In this document: piece by piece, positions 1 to 10,560 of the stretch
Layout: every line of letters starts with the position of its first letter
Numbering within the stretch: position 1 is the first letter of the stretch
Assembly (NCBI GenBank): GCA_027307195.1
Contig: DAHUXL010000178.1
Location: forward strand, 1-40,557
From: Rhodanobacter sp.
Lineage (GTDB): Bacteria > Pseudomonadota > Gammaproteobacteria > Xanthomonadales > Rhodanobacteraceae
Length of the DNA stretch: 40,557 nucleotides
Direction of reading: 5' to 3'
The notes under the pieces: model-generated
Told to the model about the DNA's origin: nothing
What the model saw: only the letters and a program-made list of their open reading frames with translations
Databases searched by the model: none
Position numbers and translations under genes: made by a program

Positions 1-1324
<1,324 letters not shown>

Positions 1325-1843
1325 TTACTTGATCGAGAAATCCTTGCTGGCGACCTGGCTGCCATTCAAGGAAATGTCGACCTTGTAGTTGCCGGCCGGG
1401 AAGCCGCCGGGCTTGCTGATCATGAAGGCCGTGGTCTCCGGGCCGCTGGAGTGGAGCATCTTGCTGTCCTCATGCACGGTCTGGCCGTCCTGGTAGCTCC
1501 ATTTCGCAGCCAGCGTGGCGTTGCCACTGCCGCTGGTGTCGACCGAGGCGTAAATGGTATCCGTCGGGGCGAAGCTGCTGCCGCTGGCGAGGATCTTGTT
1601 GCTGGCATCCACGGTTGAGCCCAGTTCCACCGAGCCGAACGTGACGGCGGCGGTCGCGTCACTGGCCGGCATGCCCATGCCTGCGGTGGAGGCCGGTGCC
1701 GGCGCCATCGTCGGTGCAGAGGCGGCGGGCGGTGGCGTGGCCGGCACTGACGAGGTCGATTCATCATGCTTGCCGCAGGCACTCAAGGCCAGCACGGCGG
1801 CCAGCGATGCGGCAAGGATCAAGGGTTGGCGGGTCGTCTTCAT
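1325..1843 (-). CDS. Small predicted lipoprotein of unknown function
   Basis: The product is 172 residues and starts with a classic lipoprotein signal: positively charged N-terminus, hydrophobic stretch, and lipobox L20-S21-A22-C23, so it should be lipidated at Cys23 and sorted through the Lol pathway. A low-complexity Pro/Ala/Ser/Thr-rich linker (about residues 30-60) follows. The C-terminal domain (about 65-172) looks beta-rich and ends in a pattern of short strands (NYKVDISLNGSQVASKDF). I do not recognise a characterised family. The ATG at 1841-1843 has a good AGGAG 7 bases upstream. The next minus-strand gene upstream, a LysM protein, ends only 39 bases away, so the two may be co-transcribed and both act in the envelope. 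No function is assigned. Confidence 0.8.
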   Translation of the reverse strand: MKTTRQPLILAASLAAVLALSACGKHDESTSSVPATPPPAASAPTMAPAPASTAGMGMPASDATAAVTFGSVELGSTVDASNKILASGSSFAPTDTIYASVDTSGSGNATLAAKWSYQDGQTVHEDSKMLHSSGPETTAFMISKPGGFPAGNYKVDISLNGSQVASKDFSIK

Positions 1844-1882
1844 AAGGTGTCTCCTGTTTCGGGACTTGGCGGTAGTTCGGCT

Positions 1883-2182
1883 TCAGGGCTTGGGGGGAAT
1901 CCTCAGCATCTGGCCAGTCCGGACCCGATCCGGATCAGACAGCTGATCGCGATTGGCGTCGAAAATCGTCTTCCACGCATTCGCGTCATCGTAGAAATGT
2001 TTGGCGATACGGGTCAGGTTGTCGCCGGCGACCACGGTGTAAATCGTGGCCTCGTCGACCGTCGAGCTGACGTGCGATTGCACGTCGCTGAAATCCGCTT
2101 TCGCTGCCGGCGCATTCGGCGCGGTGGATTGCACGCCACCTTGCACATTGGAGAAATCCGGCTTGTTGCTTTCGGTACCCAT
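1883..2182 (-). CDS. LysM domain protein (small, YgaU-like)
   Basis: This 99-residue protein has a C-terminal LysM domain (about residues 48-97): IYTVVAGDNLTRIAKHFY, then WKTIFDANRDQLSDPDRVRTGQMLRIP. LysM domains bind N-acetylglucosamine-containing glycans such as peptidoglycan. The N-terminal half is polar and contains two related short motifs (KPDFSNVQ and KADFSDVQ), suggesting a small internal duplication. There is no obvious signal peptide and no BON domain, unlike full-length YgaU, so its location is unclear. GGAG sits 9 bases before the ATG. The domain call is firm; the biological role is not known. Confidence 0.85.
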   Translation of the reverse strand: MGTESNKPDFSNVQGGVQSTAPNAPAAKADFSDVQSHVSSTVDEATIYTVVAGDNLTRIAKHFYDDANAWKTIFDANRDQLSDPDRVRTGQMLRIPPKP

Positions 2183-2247
2183 GAACGCGTCTCCGTTTCG
2201 GAAGAGCGGTCAGTGATACCCATCCACCAGTTAACGACGTGTGAGCA

Positions 2248-2288
2248 CGGTGCCGATGCATTCAGCCCATGCGTTCACATCGGCACCG
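2248..2288. repeat. Long perfect inverted repeat between mdtC and the LysM gene
   Basis: Two perfect 11-base arms (2248-2258 and 2278-2288) are separated by 19 bases. The structure lies about 40 bases downstream of the mdtC stop. There is no T tract on either side, so it is not a standard intrinsic terminator. It could protect the 3' end of the pump mRNA, act as a Rho-linked hairpin, or be an operator for the LysM gene. Confidence 0.6.
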
Positions 2289-2329
2289 CGAATGGCCGTC
2301 ATCGATGTGGGTATCGCCAGCTGCGACGA

Positions 2330-5300
2330 TCAACCTGCATTGGCGCCCACCACCAGGGCCTTGCGTTGGCGCCGGCGCGCGCTCCAGCTTTTGCGTCGCT
2401 CGGCCAGGCACGAGAAGATCACATACAGTGCGGGCGTGCTGAGCAGGGTGAGGCTTTGCGAGATCAGCAGACCGCCGATCAGCGCGATGCCGAGCGGGCG
2501 GCGCAGTTCGGAGCCTTCACCCAGGCCGATCGCGATCGGCAGCGCGGCGAGGATCGCGACCATGGTGGTCATCATGATCGGGCGGAAGCGCACGAGGCAC
2601 GCTTCGCGGGCGGCTTCCAGCGGGCTCTTGCCGTGTTCGCGTTCGGCGACCAGGGCGAAGTCGATCATCATGATCGCGTTCTTCTTGACGATGCCGATCA
2701 ACAGCACCAGCGCGATCTGCGCCACCACCGACAGTTCGGTGCCGGTCAGCCACAGGGCCAGCAGTGCGCCAACGCCCGCAGCCGGCAGGGTCGACAGGAT
2801 CGTCACCGGATGAATCAGGTTTTCGTACAGCATGCCGAGCACGATGTAGACGGTGAGCACCGCCGCCAGCACCAGCCACAGCATGCCACCCTGTGATTGC
2901 TGGAAGCGGCGGAAGTCGCTGCCCATCTGCACCTTGATGTCGCCGGGCATGCGCATGTTCCGCACGGTGGCCTGGATGATCGCCATCGCCTCGCCCATGC
3001 TCACGCCGGGGGCGAGGTTGAAGCTGAGATCCATCGTGGTGTACTGGTTTTCGTGCTTGATCTGCGAGGGGGACAGTCCCGGCACCTGCTTCGCGAACGC
3101 GGTGATCGGGATCATCTTGCCGCTGTCGGAACGCACGTAGACGCGATTGAGCGAATCCGGCGTGGCAGTCTGATCGGGCAGCGCGTTGACCACCACCTTG
3201 TACTGGTTGATGTCCGAGTAGATGGTGGAAACCTGGCGCTGACCGAACGCGTCGTACAGCGCGCCATCGATAGTCCCGACCGACACGCCGAGGCGTGCGG
3301 CAGTGTCGCGATCGATCACGATGTTCTGGCGCAGGCCGGCCTCGTCGACGTCGGTTCCGACATCACTCAGCTTGGGATTCTTCTTCAGCTCGGCCTGCAG
3401 TTTCGGCAGCCACTCCTGCAGACTCGCCAGGTCGTTGCCTTGCAGTGATACCTGGTATTGCGCACCCTGGCTGGTACCGCCGCCGCCACTGGGCAGATCC
3501 TGCACCGGGCGCAGCCGCAGGTTGAGATCCGGGTAGTTCGCGGCCTTCGCGCTCAGCCGCGCCAGCACCGCGAAGGTGTCGTCTGTGCGGCCTGCAGCGC
3601 GCGTCTTCAGATCGATATTGAACGAGCCGCTGGTGCCTTGCCGGCTGCTGCCCAGGCGCGAGCCCACGGTAGCCACGTCGGGATCGGCCATCAGCATCGT
3701 GGTCAACCGCCGCAGGCGCTGCTTGCTTTCGGCGAACGAGACGGTGGCACTGGAGCTGGCACGACCCCAGATCAGGCCGGTGTCCTGGGCCGGGAACAGG
3801 CCGGTCTTGACCACGCCGAACAGGTAGAACGTGGCGACGATCAGCACCAGCGGGGTCAGCGCGAACAGCAGTGCGTGACGCAGCGAGAAATTCAGCGCAC
3901 GGCTGTAGACGCGCAGCATGCCGGCGTGGAATCGATCCAGCGCGGCGCCAATCCGCGACGGCGGCATCGGCTCGCGCGCGGCGCGCTGCCGGTGGCCGCT
4001 CAGGAAGCGTCCGCACAGCGCGGGCGTCAGCGTCAGCGAGACCATCGCCGACACCACGATCGCCGACACCAGAGTCACCGCGAACTCGTGCATGAACATG
4101 CCGGTGACGCCACCGGCGAACAGCAGCGGGATGAACACCGCGATCAGCGAGGCGGTGATCGAGACGATGGTGAAGCCGATCTCGCGCGCGCCGGCCAGCG
4201 TCGCCTGCATCCGCGTCATGCCGTCGTCGATGTGACGGATGATGTTCTCGATCACCACGATCGCGTCGTCCACCACGAAGCCTATGGCGATCACCAGCGC
4301 CAGCAAAGTGAGGTTGTTGAGCGTGTAGCCAAGGATGTACATCATCACGAATGCGCCGGCCAGCGACAGCGGCACGGCCACCGCGGCGATCAGCGTGGGC
4401 GCCAGCCGGCGCAGGAACAGCGCCATCGTCAGGATCACCATCGCCAGCGAGATCAACAAGGTCGCCTGCACCTCGTGCAGTGAGGCGCGGATGGTCGGCG
4501 TGCCGTCGAAGAACGGCGTCAGCACGGTGCCCGGCTGCAGATATTCGCGCAGCAGCGGCAGCTGGCTCCTGACCAGATCGACGGTGGCGATGACGTTGGC
4601 GTCGGCTTTCTTGTAGACGTACATCAACACCGCCGGCTTGCCGTGGAACCAGGCCGCCTGGTACGCGTCCTGCTGCCCGGCGTAGACGCTGGCCACGTCG
4701 GATAACCGCACCGGCGTGCCGTTGTGGCTGGCGATCACCAGCTGGGCGAATTCGTCTGCCGTATTCAGCTGGGTGGTGGCGCTGATCGACATGGTGGTCT
4801 TGCCGTTGGAGAGGAAGCCCTCCGGCGAGGTCACGTTGGCCGCGCTCAGTGCATTGCGCAGCTGATCCGGCGACAGCCCCATCGCGTTCAACGCACGCAG
4901 ATTCACGTCGACCCGGATCGCTGGCGTGGCCGCACCGGCGATCTCCACCGACGACACGCCCGGCAGCTGCCGCAGCCGCTGCGCCAGCAAGGTATCGGAC
5001 GCGTTGTACAGATCGGCCGCCGACTGCGTATCCGAAGTCAGCGCCAGCGCGATGATCGGATCGTCGTTGGGGTTCGCCTTCTGGTAGCTCGGCGCGCCGT
5101 TGAGGCCGCTGGGCAGATCCGGCGCCGCCGCGTTGATCGCCGCCTGCACGTCGCGCGCGGCCGCATCCAGATCGGTACCGCTCTGGAACATCATGAAGAC
5201 GAATGTGCTGCCCTCGGAGCTGGACGAGCGCATGGTCTCGATGCCGGGCACCTGGCCCAGATGTCGCTCCAGCGGTGCGGCCACGGTGGACGCCATCGTG

Positions 5301-5470
5301 CTGGCATCGGCGCCGGCCTGGCTGGCCTGCACGAAGATCGCCGGGAACTGCATGTTCGGCAATGCCGCCACGCCGAGCAGGAAGTAGCAGATCATGCCGA
5401 CCACGAACAACCCGATCGCCAGCAGCGAAGTGCCGATCGGGCGGCGGATGAAAGTACCGGAGATATTCAT
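2330..5470 (-). CDS. mdtC: RND multidrug efflux permease, MdtC-like
   Basis: A 1046-residue inner-membrane transporter of the resistance-nodulation-division (HAE1) family, the second of two permeases in this operon. It should use the proton gradient to pump drugs or other amphiphiles from periplasm or inner membrane through an adaptor and an outer-membrane channel. The N-terminus FIRRPIGTSLLAIGLFVVG is typical. The proton-relay pair in TM4 is present at D401-D402 (FVVDDAIVVIEN), and TM10 carries GIVKKNAIMMIDFA. Length agrees with MdtC (about 1025). In E. coli MdtB and MdtC form a mixed trimer, with MdtB contributing mainly proton translocation and MdtC substrate binding. A 152-base gap separates it from mdtB. 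The B/C assignment rests on operon order and overall resemblance. Confidence 0.9.
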   Translation of the reverse strand: MNISGTFIRRPIGTSLLAIGLFVVGMICYFLLGVAALPNMQFPAIFVQASQAGADASTMASTVAAPLERHLGQVPGIETMRSSSSEGSTFVFMMFQSGTDLDAAARDVQAAINAAAPDLPSGLNGAPSYQKANPNDDPIIALALTSDTQSAADLYNASDTLLAQRLRQLPGVSSVEIAGAATPAIRVDVNLRALNAMGLSPDQLRNALSAANVTSPEGFLSNGKTTMSISATTQLNTADEFAQLVIASHNGTPVRLSDVASVYAGQQDAYQAAWFHGKPAVLMYVYKKADANVIATVDLVRSQLPLLREYLQPGTVLTPFFDGTPTIRASLHEVQATLLISLAMVILTMALFLRRLAPTLIAAVAVPLSLAGAFVMMYILGYTLNNLTLLALVIAIGFVVDDAIVVIENIIRHIDDGMTRMQATLAGAREIGFTIVSITASLIAVFIPLLFAGGVTGMFMHEFAVTLVSAIVVSAMVSLTLTPALCGRFLSGHRQRAAREPMPPSRIGAALDRFHAGMLRVYSRALNFSLRHALLFALTPLVLIVATFYLFGVVKTGLFPAQDTGLIWGRASSSATVSFAESKQRLRRLTTMLMADPDVATVGSRLGSSRQGTSGSFNIDLKTRAAGRTDDTFAVLARLSAKAANYPDLNLRLRPVQDLPSGGGGTSQGAQYQVSLQGNDLASLQEWLPKLQAELKKNPKLSDVGTDVDEAGLRQNIVIDRDTAARLGVSVGTIDGALYDAFGQRQVSTIYSDINQYKVVVNALPDQTATPDSLNRVYVRSDSGKMIPITAFAKQVPGLSPSQIKHENQYTTMDLSFNLAPGVSMGEAMAIIQATVRNMRMPGDIKVQMGSDFRRFQQSQGGMLWLVLAAVLTVYIVLGMLYENLIHPVTILSTLPAAGVGALLALWLTGTELSVVAQIALVLLIGIVKKNAIMMIDFALVAEREHGKSPLEAAREACLVRFRPIMMTTMVAILAALPIAIGLGEGSELRRPLGIALIGGLLISQSLTLLSTPALYVIFSCLAERRKSWSARRRQRKALVVGANAG

Positions 5471-5622
5471 GGAGCCAACGTGATCGTGGAACTGGCGGCG
5501 GTATGACAGACAGCGCGTGAACGAATCATCCCGACTTCAACGCCCGAGTCACGAAAAGGTTGATCCGCCGGCCCCGCGAGGTACCGGCAGATCGATGACG
5601 GGCACACGACGCCCACCATCCA

Positions 5623-8600
5623 TCACACCCTGCCGCCCGCCTGCGCATGAACCAGTGCGCGCCGCTCGCGACGCGCGGCCAGCCAGTCGGAGAAACGCTC
5701 CATGTACAGGTAGATCACCGGCGTGGTGTACAGCGTCACCAGCTGCGACAGCAGCAGACCGCCGACGATCGACACGCCCAGCGGTCGGCGCAATTCGGCG
5801 CCGATGCCGTTGCCCAGCGCCAGCGGCAACGCGCCGAGCATCGCTGCGGCGGTGGTCATCATGATCGGGCGGAAACGCAGCAGACATGCGCGGCGGATCG
5901 CATCACGCGCATTCAGGCCGGTGCGGCGCGCCTCGATCGCGAAGTCGATCATCATGATCGCGTTCTTCTTGACGATGCCTATCAGGAGCACGATGCCGAC
6001 GATGCCATCCACCGACAGGCTCATGCCGCAGATCAGCAGTGCCAGCAGCGCACCGACGCCAGCCGGCGGCAAGGTGGAGATGATCGTCAGCGGGTGGATG
6101 TAGCTCTCGTACAGCACGCCCAGCACGATGTAGATCACCACGATCGCCGCCAGCAGCAACAGCACCTCGTCGCCCAGCGAGGAGGTGAACTCGGCGGCCT
6201 TGCCGACGAACTCGCCGCGCACCTGCGGCGGGAAGTTGAGCTGTGCCTCGACCTCATGGATCGCCGAGACCGCATCGGACAGCGAGTAGCCCGCGGCCAC
6301 GTTGAACGCCAGCGTCACTGCCGGCAGCTGTTGCTGATGGCTGACCACCAGTGGCGCGCTGGTGACCTGCGCGCTGACCAGCGAGGACAGCGGAATGGTG
6401 CCGCCACCGCCCAGCTGGAAACCGACGTTGCCGGCATTGCCGATGCCCGACGGCGTCGCCGAATTGCTCGACTTGAGCTGGCCGAAGCTGGTCGCGTTGC
6501 TGCCGGTGAGCGCGCCGTTGCCGTTGCCGCGCACGGTGAGCTTGTTCAGCAGGTCGTCGCTGGAGCGGAACTCCGGTGCCACTTCCAGCACCACGCGATA
6601 CTGGTTGAGCTGAGTGAAGATGGTCGAGATCTGACGCTGGCCGAACGCGTCATACAGCGTGTCGTCGATGCTCTGCACCGGCACGCCGAGGCGGCTGGCC
6701 TTCTCGCGGTCGATGCTGAGCTTCAGCGCATTGCCGTTGTTGGCCAGGTTGTTGTCGACGTCGGACAGCTCCGGCCGCTGGCGCATCGCCTGGGTCATCT
6801 GGCCAGCGTATTTGGCCAGCTCCGTCGAATTCACGTCGGACAGCGAATACTGGTACTCGGTGGCGGCGACCCGGCTGTCCAGGGTGACGTCCTGCACCGG
6901 CTTCAGGTACAGCGCCACGCCCGGAATGCCCGCGACGGCCTGCTGCAACCGCGGCAGCAACGCATCCAGGCCATCGCGGTCGCCGCGATCCTTCAGCACG
7001 ATGCTGAGCTGGCCCTGGTTGAGCGTGGGGTTGATCGTGCCAGCGCCGATGAACGCGGCCACGCCGGCCACCGCAGGATCCTTGCGCAGTGCCTCGGCGA
7101 CCGCCTTGGTGCGGTCCTCCATCTGCGGGAACGCGATGTTGTCGTCGGCCTGCACGACGCCGGTGATCAGTCCGGTGTCCTGCTCGGGCAGCAGGCCCTT
7201 CGGAATCACGATGTACAGGAACACGGTAAGTACCACCGCGGCGGCCGCCACCAGCATGGTCAGCTGGCGATGATCGAGCACCCAGTCCAGCGTGCTGGCA
7301 TAGAGATCGACCGTGCGGGTCCACAGATCGCGCTTGCCGACTGCGGCCTGGCGCTCGTGGGTGTCATCGCCCGGCGGCAACTGATCGGGCTTGAGCAGGT
7401 AGGCGCACATCATCGGCGTCAGGGTCAACGACACCAGCATCGAGATGGTCACCGCGATGGTCAACACCCACGCGAATTCGTGGAACAGCCGGCCGGTGAC
7501 GCCGGGCATCAGCAGCAGCGGCAGGAACACCGCCACCAACGACACCGTCAGCGACAGCACGGTGAAGCCGATCTCCTTCGCACCGAGCTCGGCCGCCTCC
7601 TTGCCGCTCTTGCCCTGCTCGATGTAGCGCACGATGTTCTCGATCATCACGATCGCATCGTCGACCACGAAACCGGTGGCCACCGTGAGCGCCATCAGCG
7701 ACAGGTTGTCCAGCGACATGCCGGTGAACGCCATCACGCCGAACGTGCCCAGCAGCGACAGCGGCACCGCCACCGACGGGATGATCGTGGCCCACAGCCG
7801 GCGCAGGAACACGAAGATCACGCCCACCACCAGGAAGATGGTCAGCAGCAGGGTGAATTCCACGTCGTGCACGGACGCCTGGATGGTCACCGTGCGATCG
7901 GCGAACACATCCAGGTGCACGTCGGCCGGCAACGCGGCGCGCAACTCGGGCAGCACGCTGCGGATCTGCGCCACGGTCTGCACGATGTTGGCGCCGGGCT
8001 GGCGGCGCACGTCCAGCAGCACCGCCGGCTTGCCGTTCGCCCACGCGGCGAGCTGGTCGTTCTCGACGCCGTCGACCACGTTGGCCACGTCGGACAGGCG
8101 CACCGGCGAATTGTTCTTGTAACTGATGATGGTGCTCTTGTACTCGGACGCATCGGACAGCTGGTCGTTGGTGCCGATCGAGTAGCTCTGCGTCTTGCCA
8201 TTCAGCGTGCCCTTGGGCGCGTTGACGTTGGCCTGGGTCAACGCGCTGCGCACGTCCTCCATGGTCAGGCCGAGGTTGGACAGCTGTGCCGGATTTACCT
8301 GCACGCGCACGGCCGGACGCACGTTGCCGGCGATCGAGACCAGGCCGACGCCCTGCACCTGCGACAGCTTCTGCGCAATGATCGAATCGGCCAGATCGTT
8401 CACTTCGCGCAGCTGGCGGCTGGTCGAGGTGAGCTTGAGGGTGAGGATCGGTGCGTCGGCCGGATTGACCCGGTTGTATACCGGCGGATACGGCAGGTTG
8501 CCCGGCAGCGTACCCTTGGCCTGGTTGATCGCCGCCTGCACGTCCTGCGCGGCGATGTCGATGTCACGGTCCATCGAGAACTGCAGGATGATCGTGGACA

Positions 8601-8862
8601 GTCCTGCGGAGGAGTCCGAGCTCATCATGCTGAGCCCGGAGATCTGTCCCAGGTTGCGCTCCAGCGGGGTGGTGATCAGCGACGCCATCGTGCTGGCGCT
8701 GGCGCCCGGATACTGGGTGCTCACCACCAGGCTGGGCGCCTCGATCTCCGGCAACGCGGACACCGGCAACTGGCGGTAACCAAGGATGCCGAGCAGCAGC
8801 ACCGCCACCATCAGCAGCGAGGTGGCGATCGGCCGGCGAATGAAGAGGGTCGAGAATCCCAT
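5623..8862 (-). CDS. mdtB: RND multidrug efflux permease, MdtB-like, with an extra Gly/Ser/Asn segment
   Basis: A 1079-residue RND permease, first of the permease pair and immediately after the adaptor. It has FIRRPIATSLLMVAVLLLG at the N-terminus, the TM4 aspartate pair D401-D402 (FVVDDAIVMIEN) and GIVKKNAIMMIDFA in TM10, so the proton path looks intact. It is about 40 residues longer than E. coli MdtB. The surplus is explained by a Gly/Ser/Asn-rich stretch at about residues 775-820 in the second large periplasmic loop, just before a normal IPLSSLV segment. Its predicted partner is the MdtC-like permease downstream, with the adaptor encoded upstream. The intergenic space before it (8863-8970) is packed with inverted repeats that may lower or stabilise its expression relative to the adaptor. 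Confidence 0.9.
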   Translation of the reverse strand: MGFSTLFIRRPIATSLLMVAVLLLGILGYRQLPVSALPEIEAPSLVVSTQYPGASASTMASLITTPLERNLGQISGLSMMSSDSSAGLSTIILQFSMDRDIDIAAQDVQAAINQAKGTLPGNLPYPPVYNRVNPADAPILTLKLTSTSRQLREVNDLADSIIAQKLSQVQGVGLVSIAGNVRPAVRVQVNPAQLSNLGLTMEDVRSALTQANVNAPKGTLNGKTQSYSIGTNDQLSDASEYKSTIISYKNNSPVRLSDVANVVDGVENDQLAAWANGKPAVLLDVRRQPGANIVQTVAQIRSVLPELRAALPADVHLDVFADRTVTIQASVHDVEFTLLLTIFLVVGVIFVFLRRLWATIIPSVAVPLSLLGTFGVMAFTGMSLDNLSLMALTVATGFVVDDAIVMIENIVRYIEQGKSGKEAAELGAKEIGFTVLSLTVSLVAVFLPLLLMPGVTGRLFHEFAWVLTIAVTISMLVSLTLTPMMCAYLLKPDQLPPGDDTHERQAAVGKRDLWTRTVDLYASTLDWVLDHRQLTMLVAAAAVVLTVFLYIVIPKGLLPEQDTGLITGVVQADDNIAFPQMEDRTKAVAEALRKDPAVAGVAAFIGAGTINPTLNQGQLSIVLKDRGDRDGLDALLPRLQQAVAGIPGVALYLKPVQDVTLDSRVAATEYQYSLSDVNSTELAKYAGQMTQAMRQRPELSDVDNNLANNGNALKLSIDREKASRLGVPVQSIDDTLYDAFGQRQISTIFTQLNQYRVVLEVAPEFRSSDDLLNKLTVRGNGNGALTGSNATSFGQLKSSNSATPSGIGNAGNVGFQLGGGGTIPLSSLVSAQVTSAPLVVSHQQQLPAVTLAFNVAAGYSLSDAVSAIHEVEAQLNFPPQVRGEFVGKAAEFTSSLGDEVLLLLAAIVVIYIVLGVLYESYIHPLTIISTLPPAGVGALLALLICGMSLSVDGIVGIVLLIGIVKKNAIMMIDFAIEARRTGLNARDAIRRACLLRFRPIMMTTAAAMLGALPLALGNGIGAELRRPLGVSIVGGLLLSQLVTLYTTPVIYLYMERFSDWLAARRERRALVHAQAGGRV

Positions 8863-8878
8863 GGCTATCCGTAACGTG

Positions 8879-8965
8879 GTGGAGCGGCTTCAGCCGCGAT
8901 CATGGCCGCAGTGCGGCCAGGTTCATCGCGATCGCGGTGCCGGTGCGCCGATCGGCTCACCGGCA
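8879..8965. repeat. REP-like cluster of three hairpins between mdtA and mdtB
   Basis: Three inverted repeats lie side by side in the 108-base mdtA-mdtB gap: GCGGCT/AGCCGC at 8884-8897, an 8-base arm pair at 8903-8919, and an 8-base arm pair at 8938-8965. The first contains GGAGCGGCTTCAGCCGCGA, which resembles a dispersed REP-like element I recall as common in Xanthomonadaceae and Pseudomonas intergenic DNA. Copy number in this genome cannot be judged from one window. Confidence 0.55.
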
Positions 8966-8970
8966 CGTCA

Positions 8971-10203
8971 TCAATGACGGCGACCACCGCCCTTGCTGTC
9001 TTTCTTGGCCTTGTCGAGCTGGTCCGCGGTGGGTGCCGCCGGCACTTCGCCCGGCTTCAGCGCGTTGACCTTGCTGCCCGGCTTCAGCCGGAACTGGCCC
9101 TCGGTGACTACCTGCTCACCGACCTTGAGGCCGCTGCCGATCATCACGTGGCTGTCGCCCACTTCACCGGCGATCACCACCGGCTGCATCTTGACCGTGT
9201 TGTCGGCCTGCACCTGATAGACATAGTCGCCGTCCGGACCGCGCTGCACCGCCTGCGCCGGAATCACCAGACCACCATCGACGGTGCTTACCAGCAACTG
9301 CACGTTGACGAACTGGCCCGGCCACAGCTCGTTCTTGGCGTTCGGGAATTCCGACTTGAGGCGGAACGTGCCGGTGGTGGCGTCGATCTGGTTGTCGATC
9401 ACCTTCAGCACACCGCCACTGGCGATCGGATGGGCGTCGGTGCGGTCGAGCGCGGTCACCTGCAACACCGCGCCGTCCTGCGCGGCCGCGGCACGCACCA
9501 TGTCGAGGTTCTGCTCGGGCAGGGTGAACATGATGTTGATCGGCTGCAGCTGGGTCAGCGTGACGAGCGCGCTGGAGGTGGTGATCACGTTGCCCGGATC
9601 CACGCCGCGGATACCGGCCAGGCCGTCGATCGGCGAGATCACCTTGGTGTACGCCAGCTGCACCTGGCTGTCGCGGATGCTGGCCGCGTCGGCCGCCACC
9701 GCAGCCTGGTACTGGGTCGTCGTGTTGCGCAGGGTGTCCAGGTCCTGCTTGGAGATATAGCCCTTGGCGGCCAGATCCTGACTGCGCATCAGGTTGCTCT
9801 TGGCAGTATCCAGCAACGCCTGGTCCTGATTCTGCTTCGCGCGCGCCTGATCGTAGGCAGCCTGGTAGGTGCGTGGGTCGATCTGCGCCAGTACCTGGCC
9901 CTTCTTCACCTGCTGGCCTTCGGTGAAATCGAGGCTGAGCAACAGGCCGCCCACCTGCGGGTTCACGGTGATCGTGTTGAGCGCCTGCACGGTGCCCAGT
10001 GCGGTCAGATAGACCGGCACGTTCTGCTTGACCACCGGCACCACGGTGACCGGCACCGGCGGTGTCTCATCCTTGCCATCCTTGCCCTTGCCAGCGGTTT
10101 GCGCCGTGGCCGGGCCGGCCGGCTTGTGCAACAGGCGGAAACCCACGATGGCCACGACGATCACGGCAATAACGATCAACGCGATCTTCCAAAAACGCGA
10201 CAT
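8971..10203 (-). CDS. mdtA: RND efflux periplasmic adaptor, MdtA-like
   Basis: A 410-residue membrane fusion protein that links RND permeases to an outer-membrane channel. It has an N-terminal membrane anchor (about residues 5-23, IALIVIAVIVVAIVGF), a Lys/Gly/Asp-rich linker, a biotinyl-lipoyl-like domain (ALGTVQALNTITVNPQVGG, then EGQQVKKGQVLAQID), a coiled-coil hairpin (about 110-170), the returning half-motif VISPIDGLAGIR, a beta-barrel, and a membrane-proximal domain. The C-terminal tail is Lys-rich (KKDSKGGGRRH), as in many MdtA proteins. AGGAG sits 7 bases before the ATG. It is the first gene of a minus-strand adaptor-permease-permease operon. No TolC-type gene follows, so a channel encoded elsewhere is presumably used. 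Confidence 0.92.
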   Translation of the reverse strand: MSRFWKIALIVIAVIVVAIVGFRLLHKPAGPATAQTAGKGKDGKDETPPVPVTVVPVVKQNVPVYLTALGTVQALNTITVNPQVGGLLLSLDFTEGQQVKKGQVLAQIDPRTYQAAYDQARAKQNQDQALLDTAKSNLMRSQDLAAKGYISKQDLDTLRNTTTQYQAAVAADAASIRDSQVQLAYTKVISPIDGLAGIRGVDPGNVITTSSALVTLTQLQPINIMFTLPEQNLDMVRAAAAQDGAVLQVTALDRTDAHPIASGGVLKVIDNQIDATTGTFRLKSEFPNAKNELWPGQFVNVQLLVSTVDGGLVIPAQAVQRGPDGDYVYQVQADNTVKMQPVVIAGEVGDSHVMIGSGLKVGEQVVTEGQFRLKPGSKVNALKPGEVPAAPTADQLDKAKKDSKGGGRRH

Positions 10204-10289
10204 GTAAAACTCCTGGACTTAACGGTGCGGTCAACCGGCACTCAACAACGCAGTATGCGTCTATAGCTGTGTCTGGCGTTTGTCAGGCC

Positions 10290-10303
10290 GTACCGCTTGG
10301 TAC
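10290..10303. promoter_or_regulatory. Operator-like palindrome upstream of mdtA
   Basis: GTACC-N4-GGTAC, perfect 5-base arms, about 87 bases before the mdtA start and a few bases upstream of its possible -35 element. This is a plausible site for a TetR-type repressor, a common type of RND pump regulator. The same core recurs at 10561-10580. No regulator gene is in the window. Confidence 0.45.
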
Positions 10304-10473
10304 AGCACCGGGAAACACCTCTCGGAATGGGAGCATAAGGGCAGTTGAACGAACTTGAACAATGCCGGTTGACAGGGGTGAGGCATGACCGATGGCAGGG
10401 CTGGCGGCGCATTCTCAGGCCCCGCGCGGGCTGCGTCGGCGGCAGCGGCAGCACGACAGCTCGCCACACCAGC

Positions 10474-10503
10474 CTGAAACTTGCCGCGCGCTTCGTTTAT
10501 AAT
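10474..10503 (+). promoter_or_regulatory. Candidate sigma-70 promoter for the c-type cytochrome
   Basis: A perfect TATAAT -10 box (10498-10503) is preceded at 18 bases by CTGAAA (10474-10479, 4 of 6 matches to TTGACA). It would give a leader of about 180 bases before the cytochrome start, containing the palindrome at 10561-10580. Confidence 0.45.
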
Positions 10504-10560
10504 CCGTGACTGGTTGCCTTCCGGTCCCGTCACCGGGGTCTGGCGGCAAGTGACAAACGT

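Noticed and set aside
5647..8874. A 1075-codon open frame on the plus strand opposite mdtB
   Set aside because: It mirrors mdtB codon by codon, is Arg/His/Gln-rich with no domain, and is an expected by-product of high GC content and strong codon bias on the other strand. The RND motifs on the minus strand are unambiguous.
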